A DNA stretch of 41,991 bases from an uncultured Verrucomicrobiales bacterium (lineage in GTDB: Bacteria; Verrucomicrobiota; Verrucomicrobiia; Verrucomicrobiales; DEV007), in the NCBI GenBank assembly GCA_938082635.1, contig CALLLI010000352.1, positions 1 through 41,991 of the forward strand, in the 5' to 3' direction. The translations under genes were made by a program, and so were the position numbers. The notes under the pieces were generated by a model. It saw nothing but the letters and a program-made list of their open reading frames with translations. It was not told the DNA's origin and did no database searches. Positions 17,915 to 26,163 of the stretch are shown here, one piece after another; position 1 is the stretch's first letter, and every line of letters starts with the position of its first letter.

Positions 17915-19381
17915 CTACATCAGGTAGAAGATCGGGAAGAGGAAGATCCAGACTAGGTCCACAAAGTGCCAGAACAAGCCACCGACTTCTACTCGGTTAG
18001 CCATGTGCTCTGGGCACTGGAGAAAGAGCTTCCGGCCAAAGAAGAGGAAGTAACCGAGAACGAGCATCCCGCCCACCACGTGCAGACCATGCAGACCTGT
18101 CATGGTGAAGTAAATCGCGTAGAAAGGGTTCTTTCGCGGACCGAAGTTGGAGAAGAACTCCACGTCCTCAAAAGGAATGGTCACTTTCGGATGGCCACCA
18201 TGGCTATCGGCGGTCGCTCCAGCTGCCGCATGCACTTCTTCGTCGCCATGCTCGGTGTGGTCTTCTGCGTGGAGCTTGTCTAGAAAGACACGCTCGAAGT
18301 CCATGAAGGGCTCTTCTTCAAACTCTTTGTCAGGATGCTCTGCTTTCCACTCGGCCACGTCAGCTTCGTAAGCCTCCACTTTGGGTGTGTGGTACTTTGT
18401 GAAGTCAGCAAGAAGCTTCTTTCCCTCAGTAGCATCATTGAAGTGGGTAAAGAGAGTGGAATCAGCAACGACCTTCTCTCGTGGATCGTCACGACGGAGA
18501 TAGACACGCATGTCGAGTTCATCGATCTCCAACTTCAACGTCGCATCGACCAATTTGCCTTCAAGAGTCGTGGCGAGTCCTCGCGTGAACTCAAATTTAC
18601 CGGCCTCCCAAGAAAGCGCCTTGTTGCGAGGAATGACAAACTTGCCCGGCCTGGATAGCGTTAGTTTGAGCTGACCTGCATCATCGAACGACTCGAGAAT
18701 CTTGTAATCCTCCGAAACCTTCGCTGTTAAACTCTCAGAACCTTTGGTGTCGCCCTCAGCTGCGAGGCGATCCGCTTTAGCGCGAAGCTTGATACCCTTC
18801 TTGACCTTCTCGAACCACTTGCGAGACGGATTCACCTCGGTGCCGTCGTCCGTGACGAAGCGAATGTCGCTCTCGTTCTCAAGATACTTGAGGAAATAGT
18901 GGCTCCCAGAAGCACCATCAACAATGGCATGAGAGGCTTCGAACACGAGGCCTTTCGCTTCTCCCTTTGGAACGTCATGGTCAAGGTGACCAGAGATCAC
19001 CGTCCCGTCCATCAGAGTGGCGTGGTAGTGATTGAACTTCGCGGTGTATTCGAAACTCTTGACCACCAAGAAAGTGCCCGCACTCGCGACGACCAGAAAC
19101 ATCCAGAACTGGAACCTTCGCCAATTTCGCATCTTGAGAGCGACCCACGCATAGACAACGAACACACTCGACGCGATAAGGACCAAGGTATTTACGAAGC
19201 CGAGTCCCACTTTCATTTCGTCCATCGGCCATGGATAATCAGCTCCAAGACGCAGGAAGATGTAACTCGAGAAGAGACCACCGAAGAGCATGACCTCAGA
19301 GGCGAGGAAGAGCCAGATGCCCACCTTGGCATTCCAAAGCCCGGTGTCAGGTCGGGCGGTGACGGTGTATGGGATATCCAT
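17915..19381 (-). CDS. ctaE: Cytochrome c oxidase subunit III with a large soluble insertion
   Basis: This 488-residue protein has a normal five-helix subunit III frame at its two ends: TGLWNAKVGIWLFLASEVML (about 13-32), TLVLIASSVFVVYAWVALK, and FWMFLVVASAGTFLVVKSFEY at about 92-112, then FYAIYFTMTGLHGLHVVGGM at about 420-439 and FWHFVDLVWIFLFPIFYLM at the end. Between the third and fourth helices, where homologues have a short loop, about 300 residues (119-415) are inserted. The insert is hydrophilic, rich in Lys/Glu/Asp, and ends in a His-rich stretch (HAEDHTEHGDEEVHAAAG). By normal subunit III topology it should face the periplasm. The frame is continuous, so this is not two genes. Subunit III usually has about 190-290 residues. 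Confidence 0.92.
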   Translation of the reverse strand: MDIPYTVTARPDTGLWNAKVGIWLFLASEVMLFGGLFSSYIFLRLGADYPWPMDEMKVGLGFVNTLVLIASSVFVVYAWVALKMRNWRRFQFWMFLVVASAGTFLVVKSFEYTAKFNHYHATLMDGTVISGHLDHDVPKGEAKGLVFEASHAIVDGASGSHYFLKYLENESDIRFVTDDGTEVNPSRKWFEKVKKGIKLRAKADRLAAEGDTKGSESLTAKVSEDYKILESFDDAGQLKLTLSRPGKFVIPRNKALSWEAGKFEFTRGLATTLEGKLVDATLKLEIDELDMRVYLRRDDPREKVVADSTLFTHFNDATEGKKLLADFTKYHTPKVEAYEADVAEWKAEHPDKEFEEEPFMDFERVFLDKLHAEDHTEHGDEEVHAAAGATADSHGGHPKVTIPFEDVEFFSNFGPRKNPFYAIYFTMTGLHGLHVVGGMLVLGYFLFFGRKLFLQCPEHMANRVEVGGLFWHFVDLVWIFLFPIFYLM

Positions 19382-19414
19382 GTATACTTAAATGAATGCT
19401 AGAATGCGGAGCAA

Positions 19415-21319
19415 TTAAACTTTGGCAGGCTCTTTCGCCGGCTTACCTTCCTTGTCAGGCTCAATCCACTGCGGTGAGAAATCGCGTTCCTCACCTGGCA
19501 CGCTGTACTCGTAAGGGCCTTTGTCAGCGATAACCTCAAACGTGAAGTTTCCATGCGGAGGCGGAGTCGGCGTCGCCCACTCGAGTGTAGTTGCTCCCCA
19601 AGGGTTGTCGTTGGTGATCTTCTTACCGAAGATGAGCGATCCAAAGAAGTTGATGATGAACGGAATCTGCGCCACGGCCAACATCAACGCTCCATAGGTC
19701 ATAAGAACGTTGAGATCTCGGAGAGTGATCACGTCGCCCTTCGCAAAGAGGTTCGAGAAGAAACTTCCCGCCTCGAAGAGCGTCTTCTCGGTCGTGAGAG
19801 GGAATGATAAACCACCATCATACCAGCGGCGGTGGAAACCAGCGACACCCTGCACCATCATCGGCGCGAAGAGTACATTCATGGCGATCAGTGATGGCCA
19901 GAAGTGGAGATGGGCGAGGACTCCATTCATCATCCGACCCGTCCAGTTTGGGTACCAATGATAGATCCCTGCGAAGAGACCAAAGATGACGCCTGGCGCG
20001 ACCACATAGTGGAAGTGCCCAATCACGTAGTAGGTGTCGTGCAAGTGCAAGTCGACAAGGTTGAAGGCCAGAGGCAACCCAGTCAGACCACCAATACCAA
20101 ACATCGGTAAGAAGGCCGTGGCCCATAGCATAGGCGGGGTGAAGCGAATAGAACCGCCCCACAAAGAAATCAGCAAGCAGGTCAGGAGAATGACCGAGGG
20201 AATCGAAATGAGCACGGTCGTGGTTTGGAAAAACGCACTGACCCAAGCACCCATTCCCGTCATGTACATGTGGTGAGCCCAGACAATGAAGCTTAAGAAA
20301 CCTAGAACAAGCACCCCGTAGACCATGGACCGGTATCCCCAGAGTGGTTTGCGGGTATTGGCAGGAATGACCTCAGCCACAATCGCGATGGCAGGTAGAA
20401 GAAGGACGTAGACCTCAGGGTGACCGAGGAACCAGAAGAGATGCTGATAGAGGAGAGGACTTCCACCGCCAGAAACGTCGAAGCGGGCACCATTCACGAC
20501 AAGACCTTCAGGCACAAAGAAACTGGTGAAGGCCAATCGGTCCATCAACTGCATGATCGCAGCCACCTCGAGAGGGGGGAAAGCGAGGAGGAGGAGGAAA
20601 CCCGTCACCATCATTGCCCAGACAAAGAACGGCAGGCGCATCCAGGTAAGGCCCTTGGCTCGCAAGTTGATGATCGTTGCGACGAAGTTCACCGCACCGA
20701 GAAGAGAAGAGGTGATGATGAAGACCATGGCCGACAACCACATGGTCTGACCAGTCCAGAAAACGTTCGGATAATCTAGCTGAGCAATGGTCGCGAGAGG
20801 CGAATAATTTGTCCACCCAACCTGAGCGGCACCCGACGGCATGAAGAAACTGCCGAGCATCATGAGACCACCGATAAAGAAACACCAGAAACTGGCCATG
20901 TTCAGTCGAGGGAAGGCCATGTCAATCGCTCCAATCTGCAGCGGCGTGACATAATTACCAAAGGCGGCAAAGCCTAACGGAACGATCCCAAGGAAGACCA
21001 TGATCGTACCGTGCATGGCGCCAAACATGTTATACAACGACCCGTCCATCACCCCGTCGGACACGAAACGATCAACGAGGAACAAACGGAGGAACCAAGG
21101 CAATTGCTCACCTGGATAGGCGATGCTCCAACGCATGCAGAGCATCAGATAGAATCCAAACGCCAAGAAAAAGAGCGCCGTGAATCCATACTGAAGCCCG
21201 ATCATCTTGTGATCGGTGGAGAAGACATACTTCTTCCAAAACGGATCCTCGTGATGACCGTGATCATCATCATGAGCGTGATCAGCTAAGTGCGGATCTG
21301 CAGTAGTAGCGGTTGCCAT
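19415..21319 (-). CDS. ctaD: Cytochrome c oxidase subunit I (aa3-type)
   Basis: This 634-residue haem-copper oxidase core subunit holds the low-spin haem and the haem-CuB oxygen-reduction site. The low-spin haem His is in MFGAMHGTIMVF. The CuB and cross-linked Tyr region is FWFLGHPEVYVLLLPA, so the GHPEV glutamate of A1-type enzymes is present. The other two CuB His are in VWAHHMYMTGM. The helix X haem ligands are in YYVIGHFHYVVAPG. A His-rich N-terminus (DHAHDDDHGHHEDP) precedes the first helix, and a C-terminal tail ends Lys/Glu-rich. All ligands are intact, unlike the CcoN-like protein upstream, so this is the functional oxygen reductase of the cluster. Confidence 0.97.
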   Translation of the reverse strand: MATATTADPHLADHAHDDDHGHHEDPFWKKYVFSTDHKMIGLQYGFTALFFLAFGFYLMLCMRWSIAYPGEQLPWFLRLFLVDRFVSDGVMDGSLYNMFGAMHGTIMVFLGIVPLGFAAFGNYVTPLQIGAIDMAFPRLNMASFWCFFIGGLMMLGSFFMPSGAAQVGWTNYSPLATIAQLDYPNVFWTGQTMWLSAMVFIITSSLLGAVNFVATIINLRAKGLTWMRLPFFVWAMMVTGFLLLLAFPPLEVAAIMQLMDRLAFTSFFVPEGLVVNGARFDVSGGGSPLLYQHLFWFLGHPEVYVLLLPAIAIVAEVIPANTRKPLWGYRSMVYGVLVLGFLSFIVWAHHMYMTGMGAWVSAFFQTTTVLISIPSVILLTCLLISLWGGSIRFTPPMLWATAFLPMFGIGGLTGLPLAFNLVDLHLHDTYYVIGHFHYVVAPGVIFGLFAGIYHWYPNWTGRMMNGVLAHLHFWPSLIAMNVLFAPMMVQGVAGFHRRWYDGGLSFPLTTEKTLFEAGSFFSNLFAKGDVITLRDLNVLMTYGALMLAVAQIPFIINFFGSLIFGKKITNDNPWGATTLEWATPTPPPHGNFTFEVIADKGPYEYSVPGEERDFSPQWIEPDKEGKPAKEPAKV

Positions 21320-21360
21320 AGTCTTGTGCGTTAGCGTGGTTCTTAAAGCGGTCTTCCTGA

Positions 21361-22104
21361 CTACTCGGCAGCCATAGGCTCCATCGTCTCAGGATCAATC
21401 TTGGGTCCTTCGAGGTTCTTATTGAACCCTTCGAGGTCAGAAACTTTCAAGCCAGGGATGTCGTGAGTAGCACGGGCCTTCTTCACCATCTCTTCAGTCA
21501 CGATGCCATTGTCGCCTTCCTTGAGCAGTTTGTCGTTGCCCCAAGATGTGCGAATGTAAGTCATCAGCTGAGCCATTTTCTTGTCGCTGAGCGCGTCTTT
21601 CCAAGGAGTCATGACACTGTTGTAAGACTTGCCAGCTACCGTGATGGGACCTTGCATCCCGTTCAGGATAGTCATGGCAAGACGCTCGCTTCCTTCATAA
21701 ACATACTCAGAATTGGCAAGTGGCGGGTAGAGTCCCGCTTGGCCAATACCCGAGGTCTGGTGACACGCGGCACAGATGGCGCTGTAGTGGTTCTTGCCCT
21801 CTTTCACCCACTTAGCAAAGGGAGGCAGCACCTCTTTCGGGCCAGAGGATGGTGCTTCCTTCACTGTGTAATCCTCAACGAAAGTGAAACCGTCGTTGGA
21901 ATAACCACCGTTGGTCGCTCCAAGGTAGCCCGCGCCAACAAACACAGCAATACCTGCAACCAAGAATCCCCACAAAGACACAGGCTCATTGCCAACTTTA
22001 GGATCGGGCTTCTCGCGCGCAGCTGCTGCTGCATGCTCGCTGACGACGCTGACCTTCTCGTCGTAATCGCTGTGGGTAGAATCGTTAGGATCTGAGGCGC
22101 TCAT
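21361..22104 (-). CDS. Membrane-anchored monohaem cytochrome c (CcoP-like)
   Basis: This 247-residue protein has a cytoplasmic N-terminus, one TM helix (about 43-62, SLWGFLVAGIAVFVGAGYLG) and a periplasmic class I cytochrome c domain with CAACH at 111-115 and a likely axial Met165 (SVMTPW). The arrangement resembles CcoP/FixP but with one haem domain instead of two. Its start overlaps the stop of the CcoO-like gene by one base, so the two are tightly coupled. It lies just before subunit I and is the best candidate for the direct electron donor to CuA of the aa3 oxidase, since subunit II has no haem c. Confidence 0.85.
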   Translation of the reverse strand: MSASDPNDSTHSDYDEKVSVVSEHAAAAAREKPDPKVGNEPVSLWGFLVAGIAVFVGAGYLGATNGGYSNDGFTFVEDYTVKEAPSSGPKEVLPPFAKWVKEGKNHYSAICAACHQTSGIGQAGLYPPLANSEYVYEGSERLAMTILNGMQGPITVAGKSYNSVMTPWKDALSDKKMAQLMTYIRTSWGNDKLLKEGDNGIVTEEMVKKARATHDIPGLKVSDLEGFNKNLEGPKIDPETMEPMAAE

Positions 22105-22838
22105 TAGGACTGGGGAACGGCATCATCACCAGCTGCCGTAGCTGCCGTGCCTTTACCGCTCAGGCTTTTAGGAACTAGATGATCTTTTCTCAAAGACTTC
22201 AGGTAAGAAACCAAGGCGTCCGCACGTGGAGTCGGCACCACTTCGTAACCCTCTTTCGGAGCGAACTCGCCTTCCAATGGAAGGGCCTTTGAACCTGCGC
22301 CAGAACCTTTGCGCTGAACGCGGTAAAGGTTCTTGTAACCTGGCATATTGGAGCGGCCGTTCAAACTGCGAGGACTGTAAAGAGATTGATGAATCTGTGT
22401 CTCACTAAGGTTACGCCAGCCGAAGTTACTTAGGTCAGGTCCCGTGCGCTGAATTCCAAGATGAGCGACGGTTTCTTCGAGATAATCCTCAGGACGCAGG
22501 GTGCGGATCGGCGCGGGCTTTCCTTCGTCACCTTCCCAATCAAGACCGCGGCCATTCCACTCGTCGCGCCAGAGATCGGTGCCGAGTTGATCTGAAGGGC
22601 GGACCATCTGCGTGTGGCAATAGGCGCAACCTTCTGCCGTATAAATCGCATGCCCATTGGCAACGCGACCGGCACCACCGGGAGGATACGAACTGCCATC
22701 GGCAAGCTCGAGCTCGTCTTCGCTATAAGGAGTCGCCGCGAGATCCTTGAAGCTCATGTGAGGCATCAAGATCAACGCGAACCATGGCAACCCGAAGGTG
22801 ATGGCAAGTAGGATGATGAAAGAACGGATCTGAGTCAT
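22104..22838 (-). CDS. ccoO: CcoO-like cytochrome c (cbb3 subunit II family)
   Basis: This 244-residue protein has an N-terminal TM anchor (FIILLAITFGLPWFALILM) and a periplasmic monohaem cytochrome c domain of the CcoO/FixO family. GHAIYTAEGCAYCHTQMVRP carries the haem at 71-75. RTGPDLSNFGWRN and the axial-ligand region GRSNMPGYKNLY (Met165) align with canonical CcoO. The C-terminal tail is Ala/Gly-rich and lacks similarity. In true cbb3 oxidases CcoO passes electrons to CcoN, but the partner CcoN here lacks its catalytic site, so this subunit probably serves another electron route. Confidence 0.88.
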   Translation of the reverse strand: MTQIRSFIILLAITFGLPWFALILMPHMSFKDLAATPYSEDELELADGSSYPPGGAGRVANGHAIYTAEGCAYCHTQMVRPSDQLGTDLWRDEWNGRGLDWEGDEGKPAPIRTLRPEDYLEETVAHLGIQRTGPDLSNFGWRNLSETQIHQSLYSPRSLNGRSNMPGYKNLYRVQRKGSGAGSKALPLEGEFAPKEGYEVVPTPRADALVSYLKSLRKDHLVPKSLSGKGTAATAAGDDAVPQS

Positions 22839-22842
22839 GCTA

Positions 22843-24321
22843 CTAGGCTTGAGCTTGCGCAGGGTTCATCTCCTTGGCGGCTTTCTCTGGATGAATGTAA
22901 GTGGCTTGGCCACTCCGACGTCCGAGACGGCAGATCATCAAGAGGATGTGGAAGAAGAACATGAGGTTAGAAAGAATGATGAACACCCAGGCAATGGAAC
23001 GGCCGACGAGGAAACCCTGAGCGACTTCCCAGCTGAGAACGTGTTCGGCTTCATAAGCCATCGCTTGCTGCCCTTGAAAGAGACCACCCATGAGCAAGCA
23101 GAGCAGCATGGCCGATGTGCCATAGGCAGAGAACCAGAAGTGGAAACGAATCCATTTGCCAGAGCGCCACTCACAGCCCATCAAGCGCGGCATGATAAAA
23201 TAGATCGCACCGAACATGACCATGGTGAAGAAGCCATAGAGAGCGGTCATCTGAGCACCGAGTTCTCCATGAGAGAATTGGAAGATTTTCCCGAATCTAA
23301 AGAGAGAGAAAGCCGCGCCTAACAAGATGTAAACAGCGAAAGCAATCGCGCCAAAGAAGACGAAGCGGAGCGTGGGACTGTAGTTCACCAAATCGATACT
23401 GCCCTTCATCGTTCGGTAGTGATTGATCCCGATAAAGACCATGGGAACGATCATAAAGATCATCGCCGCACCACTCACGGCTGGCATCCACGCAGGAAGC
23501 GGACCGCCCATGTAGTGCTGCACGCCGACCCAACCGCCTAGAAGCGCGAGACTCCAGAAACTAGCAAGTGCCAACTGGTAGCTGTGAATCGGCCGGCCAA
23601 CGACCTTAGGGATGAGATAGTAAGTCACACCCAGGCCAATTGGAACGACCCAAAGCATGAGTAGTGTTCCACTATACCAGCTACCAATCGCCGCATTAAT
23701 AACCGCAGCGCTCGGGAAGTGATGAATGAGAAGATTCGATGTGAGATAGATCCAAGGGAACCAGAAGCAGGCGGCTAGGATATACCACTGAGAAATGAAC
23801 ACGTGGCCGTCGCGACGCGCTTTAAACATCATCACCAAATAGCCAGCGATGATGCAGTAGGCGACAAACATAAGAACCCAAACGCCTTTGGGGAAATCAA
23901 GGAACAGCATCGAGGTGCCGTGGCCGAGCAGAATACCCGTCACACCAACGGTGACGCCGACATTCCAAAGAATCCCGGCGACGATCAAGATCGCGATGCG
24001 CGGCAGGGAAATGCGGCAAAGTCGGCCCATGATCCAAAGAGCCGTGCCCAGTCCAACCTGAAAAACCCAGCCATACATGAATGCATTCAAGTGAGCTGGC
24101 TGCAGACGGCCATAGGTCATGAATGGCAAGGAAGCGAGAATGTCAGGGCTGTGGAGTTTGACCGAAGCGGCCAAACCAAGTGCCAGGGAAACGAAAAGCC
24201 ACGCCAAGCCGCTGATGAAGAAGAAGAGGACGGGAATCCGCAGCGAACGGTCAATCGCCACACGTTGTTGCGCGTCTTCCTCCGGCGTTGCCGTCGTCAC
24301 GATGTTAGATTGAGTCGCCAT
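22843..24321 (-). CDS. ccoN: CcoN-like membrane protein without CuB and haem b3 ligands
   Basis: This 492-residue, roughly 12-helix protein is clearly homologous to cbb3 oxidase subunit I: RLQPAHLNAFMYGW matches the helix II low-spin haem site (His77 kept), and YYLIPKVVGRP and FGAIYFIMPRLMG match conserved CcoN stretches. The catalytic residues are missing. In gapless motif comparison with canonical CcoN, the CuB His of WYGHN is Gly218 (WYSGT), the PHH pair is VQH (Gln268, His269), and the helix X GHVHSG is GAQMTA (Ala356, Met358). It should therefore not reduce oxygen. It may hold one haem or act as a membrane scaffold for the CcoO-like cytochrome. It starts 13 bases after the 135-residue membrane protein gene. 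Confidence 0.88.
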   Translation of the reverse strand: MATQSNIVTTATPEEDAQQRVAIDRSLRIPVLFFFISGLAWLFVSLALGLAASVKLHSPDILASLPFMTYGRLQPAHLNAFMYGWVFQVGLGTALWIMGRLCRISLPRIAILIVAGILWNVGVTVGVTGILLGHGTSMLFLDFPKGVWVLMFVAYCIIAGYLVMMFKARRDGHVFISQWYILAACFWFPWIYLTSNLLIHHFPSAAVINAAIGSWYSGTLLMLWVVPIGLGVTYYLIPKVVGRPIHSYQLALASFWSLALLGGWVGVQHYMGGPLPAWMPAVSGAAMIFMIVPMVFIGINHYRTMKGSIDLVNYSPTLRFVFFGAIAFAVYILLGAAFSLFRFGKIFQFSHGELGAQMTALYGFFTMVMFGAIYFIMPRLMGCEWRSGKWIRFHFWFSAYGTSAMLLCLLMGGLFQGQQAMAYEAEHVLSWEVAQGFLVGRSIAWVFIILSNLMFFFHILLMICRLGRRSGQATYIHPEKAAKEMNPAQAQA

Positions 24322-24334
24322 TGAAAGGGGTCCG

Positions 24335-24742
24335 TTACTTCTGAGCTGGGGCTGCGTCCGCTTCAGGTTTGGCCGTCTCGGCAGGAAACGCCATGGCTGC
24401 TGCTGCTGCTTCCGCTGCCTTCGTGCCAGGAACCGGCACGGCCGATTTCTGCGCTTTAGATAGTTTGTTCGTCATAGAAGAAAGGGCCACGGAGGCGGGC
24501 ACTTCGATCGTGCCGTCGTCGTTCTTCTTCCAAGTGTTTACCAATTCTGATTGAGCAGCCAAAGAGGCGGTGTCCAGCTCCGTCCGGCGAGCATCATCGA
24601 GATTCGGCTTGGCGTTCGACATCAACATGGCTTCAAAGGCCACGAATAACAGCACTAGAATGCCGAATAAAGCAAAAGTCAGGATAGCTCCCCAGAAACT
24701 GAAGAAGCGGTTGAGTGGTGTGTCACCAGAATGCGTTTCCAT
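24335..24742 (-). CDS. Small membrane protein between actF and the CcoN-like gene
   Basis: This 135-residue protein has one N-terminal TM helix (SFWGAILTFALFGILVLLFVAF is the core region, about 14-35), a charged middle and an Ala/Pro/Lys-rich C-terminus. The middle piece TWKKNDDGTIEVPASVAL recalls a short conserved motif of small respiratory-chain proteins in related bacteria, where a Trp, an acidic turn and a Val/Ile-Pro step are followed by Ala. That likeness is from memory and weak. It lies 14 bases from both neighbours, so it is part of the operon, probably as an accessory subunit of complex III or of the CcoNO-like module. Confidence 0.7.
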   Translation of the reverse strand: METHSGDTPLNRFFSFWGAILTFALFGILVLLFVAFEAMLMSNAKPNLDDARRTELDTASLAAQSELVNTWKKNDDGTIEVPASVALSSMTNKLSKAQKSAVPVPGTKAAEAAAAAMAFPAETAKPEADAAPAQK

Positions 24743-24756
24743 AGTCTCGATCCGGT

Positions 24757-26133
24757 TTAGTTAGCGAGGTTCACGGATTCATGCAGTCGAGGGTCGCGGC
24801 AAGGATAGAGGCGACGCTTCGAGAGCATGCCTAAGAAATACCAGACGACCAGGCCACCCACAGTCACGAAGGCAAGGATATCGAGGAGGAAGGCACCACT
24901 ATAAGATGGATTCGTCGCTGCCATCATTTCTTCATTCGATGCTAGAGAGATAAAGCGCTCCGGCATGATGATCAGGTAGTAGTCGAGGACGTGTGCGCAG
25001 AGATTCCAAACACACGCCATGGCGACATACTTGGTGCTCCTCTTCACCCATGCAGGGAGAAGGAAGAGGAACGGAATCACAAAGTGCACCCACATGAGAG
25101 CCGAGCTTCCGATGTGCCAGTTGCCCGTGTTTCTCGTGATAAAGAACTTCGTCTCTTCAGGAATATTGGCATACCAGATGAGGAAATACTGAGAGAACGT
25201 GACGTAGGCCCAGAAGATCACAAAGGCGAACATCAGTTTACCCATGACGTGCAAGTGCTCGTCATTGACCAACTTAAGATAACCCAAACGCTTGAGGAAG
25301 AGCACTAACAAGATAGACACTGCCATCGAGTTCAACGCGGAACCAGCGAAGACATACACGCCCCACATGGTGGAGAACCAGGCGAAATCGAGGCACTTCA
25401 GGTAATCAATCGCAGCAAACGAAGCCGCCACAGCGAACACAGGCAGGAAACCACAAGCAGCGCGTCGCATGCGATAGGTCCATTTGTGATTGCCATCTTC
25501 ATCCTGACGCGCAGACAAGGAACGCATCCACAGCGCAATCAAGCTCAGGGCGAGGAAGTATCCAAATGCCCGGAGGTAGAAGAAGGTTTTATTGAGATAA
25601 GGATATTTGTGATAGAGCAGGTAAAGATGCGGATCCTCTTGAGCCTTCACGTGAACCGCATGGCGGAGACTGTGATCCTCGGCCCCTTGATCCATCGTTG
25701 CACCCGCACCCGCAGCCGCTTCCACAGCGTTGTCGGCGTGCATCTCAAGCTCAATCTCAGTCAGATGCTTCGACCATTCGTAAAGATAGTCGCGAAGATT
25801 CGGAATGAGCAAGGGAATGGCTAACAAAGCCATGAACGGAATCACACAGGCGATATTCTCAAAGATCCGCCGAACCGCAATTCCCCAACCCGAGTTGGTT
25901 GCGTGATGCAGAAGCATCCAGAACATCCCGCCTAGAGCGAGACTGAAGAAGTAGTAGAAACCGAAGAGCCAGGAGTAGATGAACTTCTCGGCCAGTGGCG
26001 AGAAGAAGAGGATCCCGGAAGCAATCAGTCCGATGAAACCGATCGCAAAGGCCACTTTGCGGATGGGTGCAAGTTTACTGGCATCCAGGCGCTCGCCATC
26101 GGGTGGCAAGTCGATATGGGAATGGGCACTCAT
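24757..26133 (-). CDS. actF: Alternative complex III subunit ActF
   Basis: This 458-residue membrane protein with about ten TM helices matches ActF, one of the two quinol-side integral subunits (ActC and ActF) of alternative complex III. GFYYFFSLALGGMFWMLLHH, AIDYLKCLDFAWFSTMWGVY and FWAYVTFSQYFLIWYANIPE are typical family segments. A hydrophilic stretch with several His and acidic residues at about 125-175 separates the third and fourth helices. It is fifth downstream of actA, in the usual A-B-C-D-E-F order. Confidence 0.93.
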   Translation of the reverse strand: MSAHSHIDLPPDGERLDASKLAPIRKVAFAIGFIGLIASGILFFSPLAEKFIYSWLFGFYYFFSLALGGMFWMLLHHATNSGWGIAVRRIFENIACVIPFMALLAIPLLIPNLRDYLYEWSKHLTEIELEMHADNAVEAAAGAGATMDQGAEDHSLRHAVHVKAQEDPHLYLLYHKYPYLNKTFFYLRAFGYFLALSLIALWMRSLSARQDEDGNHKWTYRMRRAACGFLPVFAVAASFAAIDYLKCLDFAWFSTMWGVYVFAGSALNSMAVSILLVLFLKRLGYLKLVNDEHLHVMGKLMFAFVIFWAYVTFSQYFLIWYANIPEETKFFITRNTGNWHIGSSALMWVHFVIPFLFLLPAWVKRSTKYVAMACVWNLCAHVLDYYLIIMPERFISLASNEEMMAATNPSYSGAFLLDILAFVTVGGLVVWYFLGMLSKRRLYPCRDPRLHESVNLAN

Positions 26134-26163
26134 GTTAGATATATTTTGCAGGGCGTGGTGAAC

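Noticed and set aside
22104-24321. A functional cbb3 oxidase as second terminal oxidase
   Set aside because: The subunit names fit by homology, but the catalytic histidines of the CcoN-like protein are missing, so an oxygen-reducing cbb3 enzyme is not supported.
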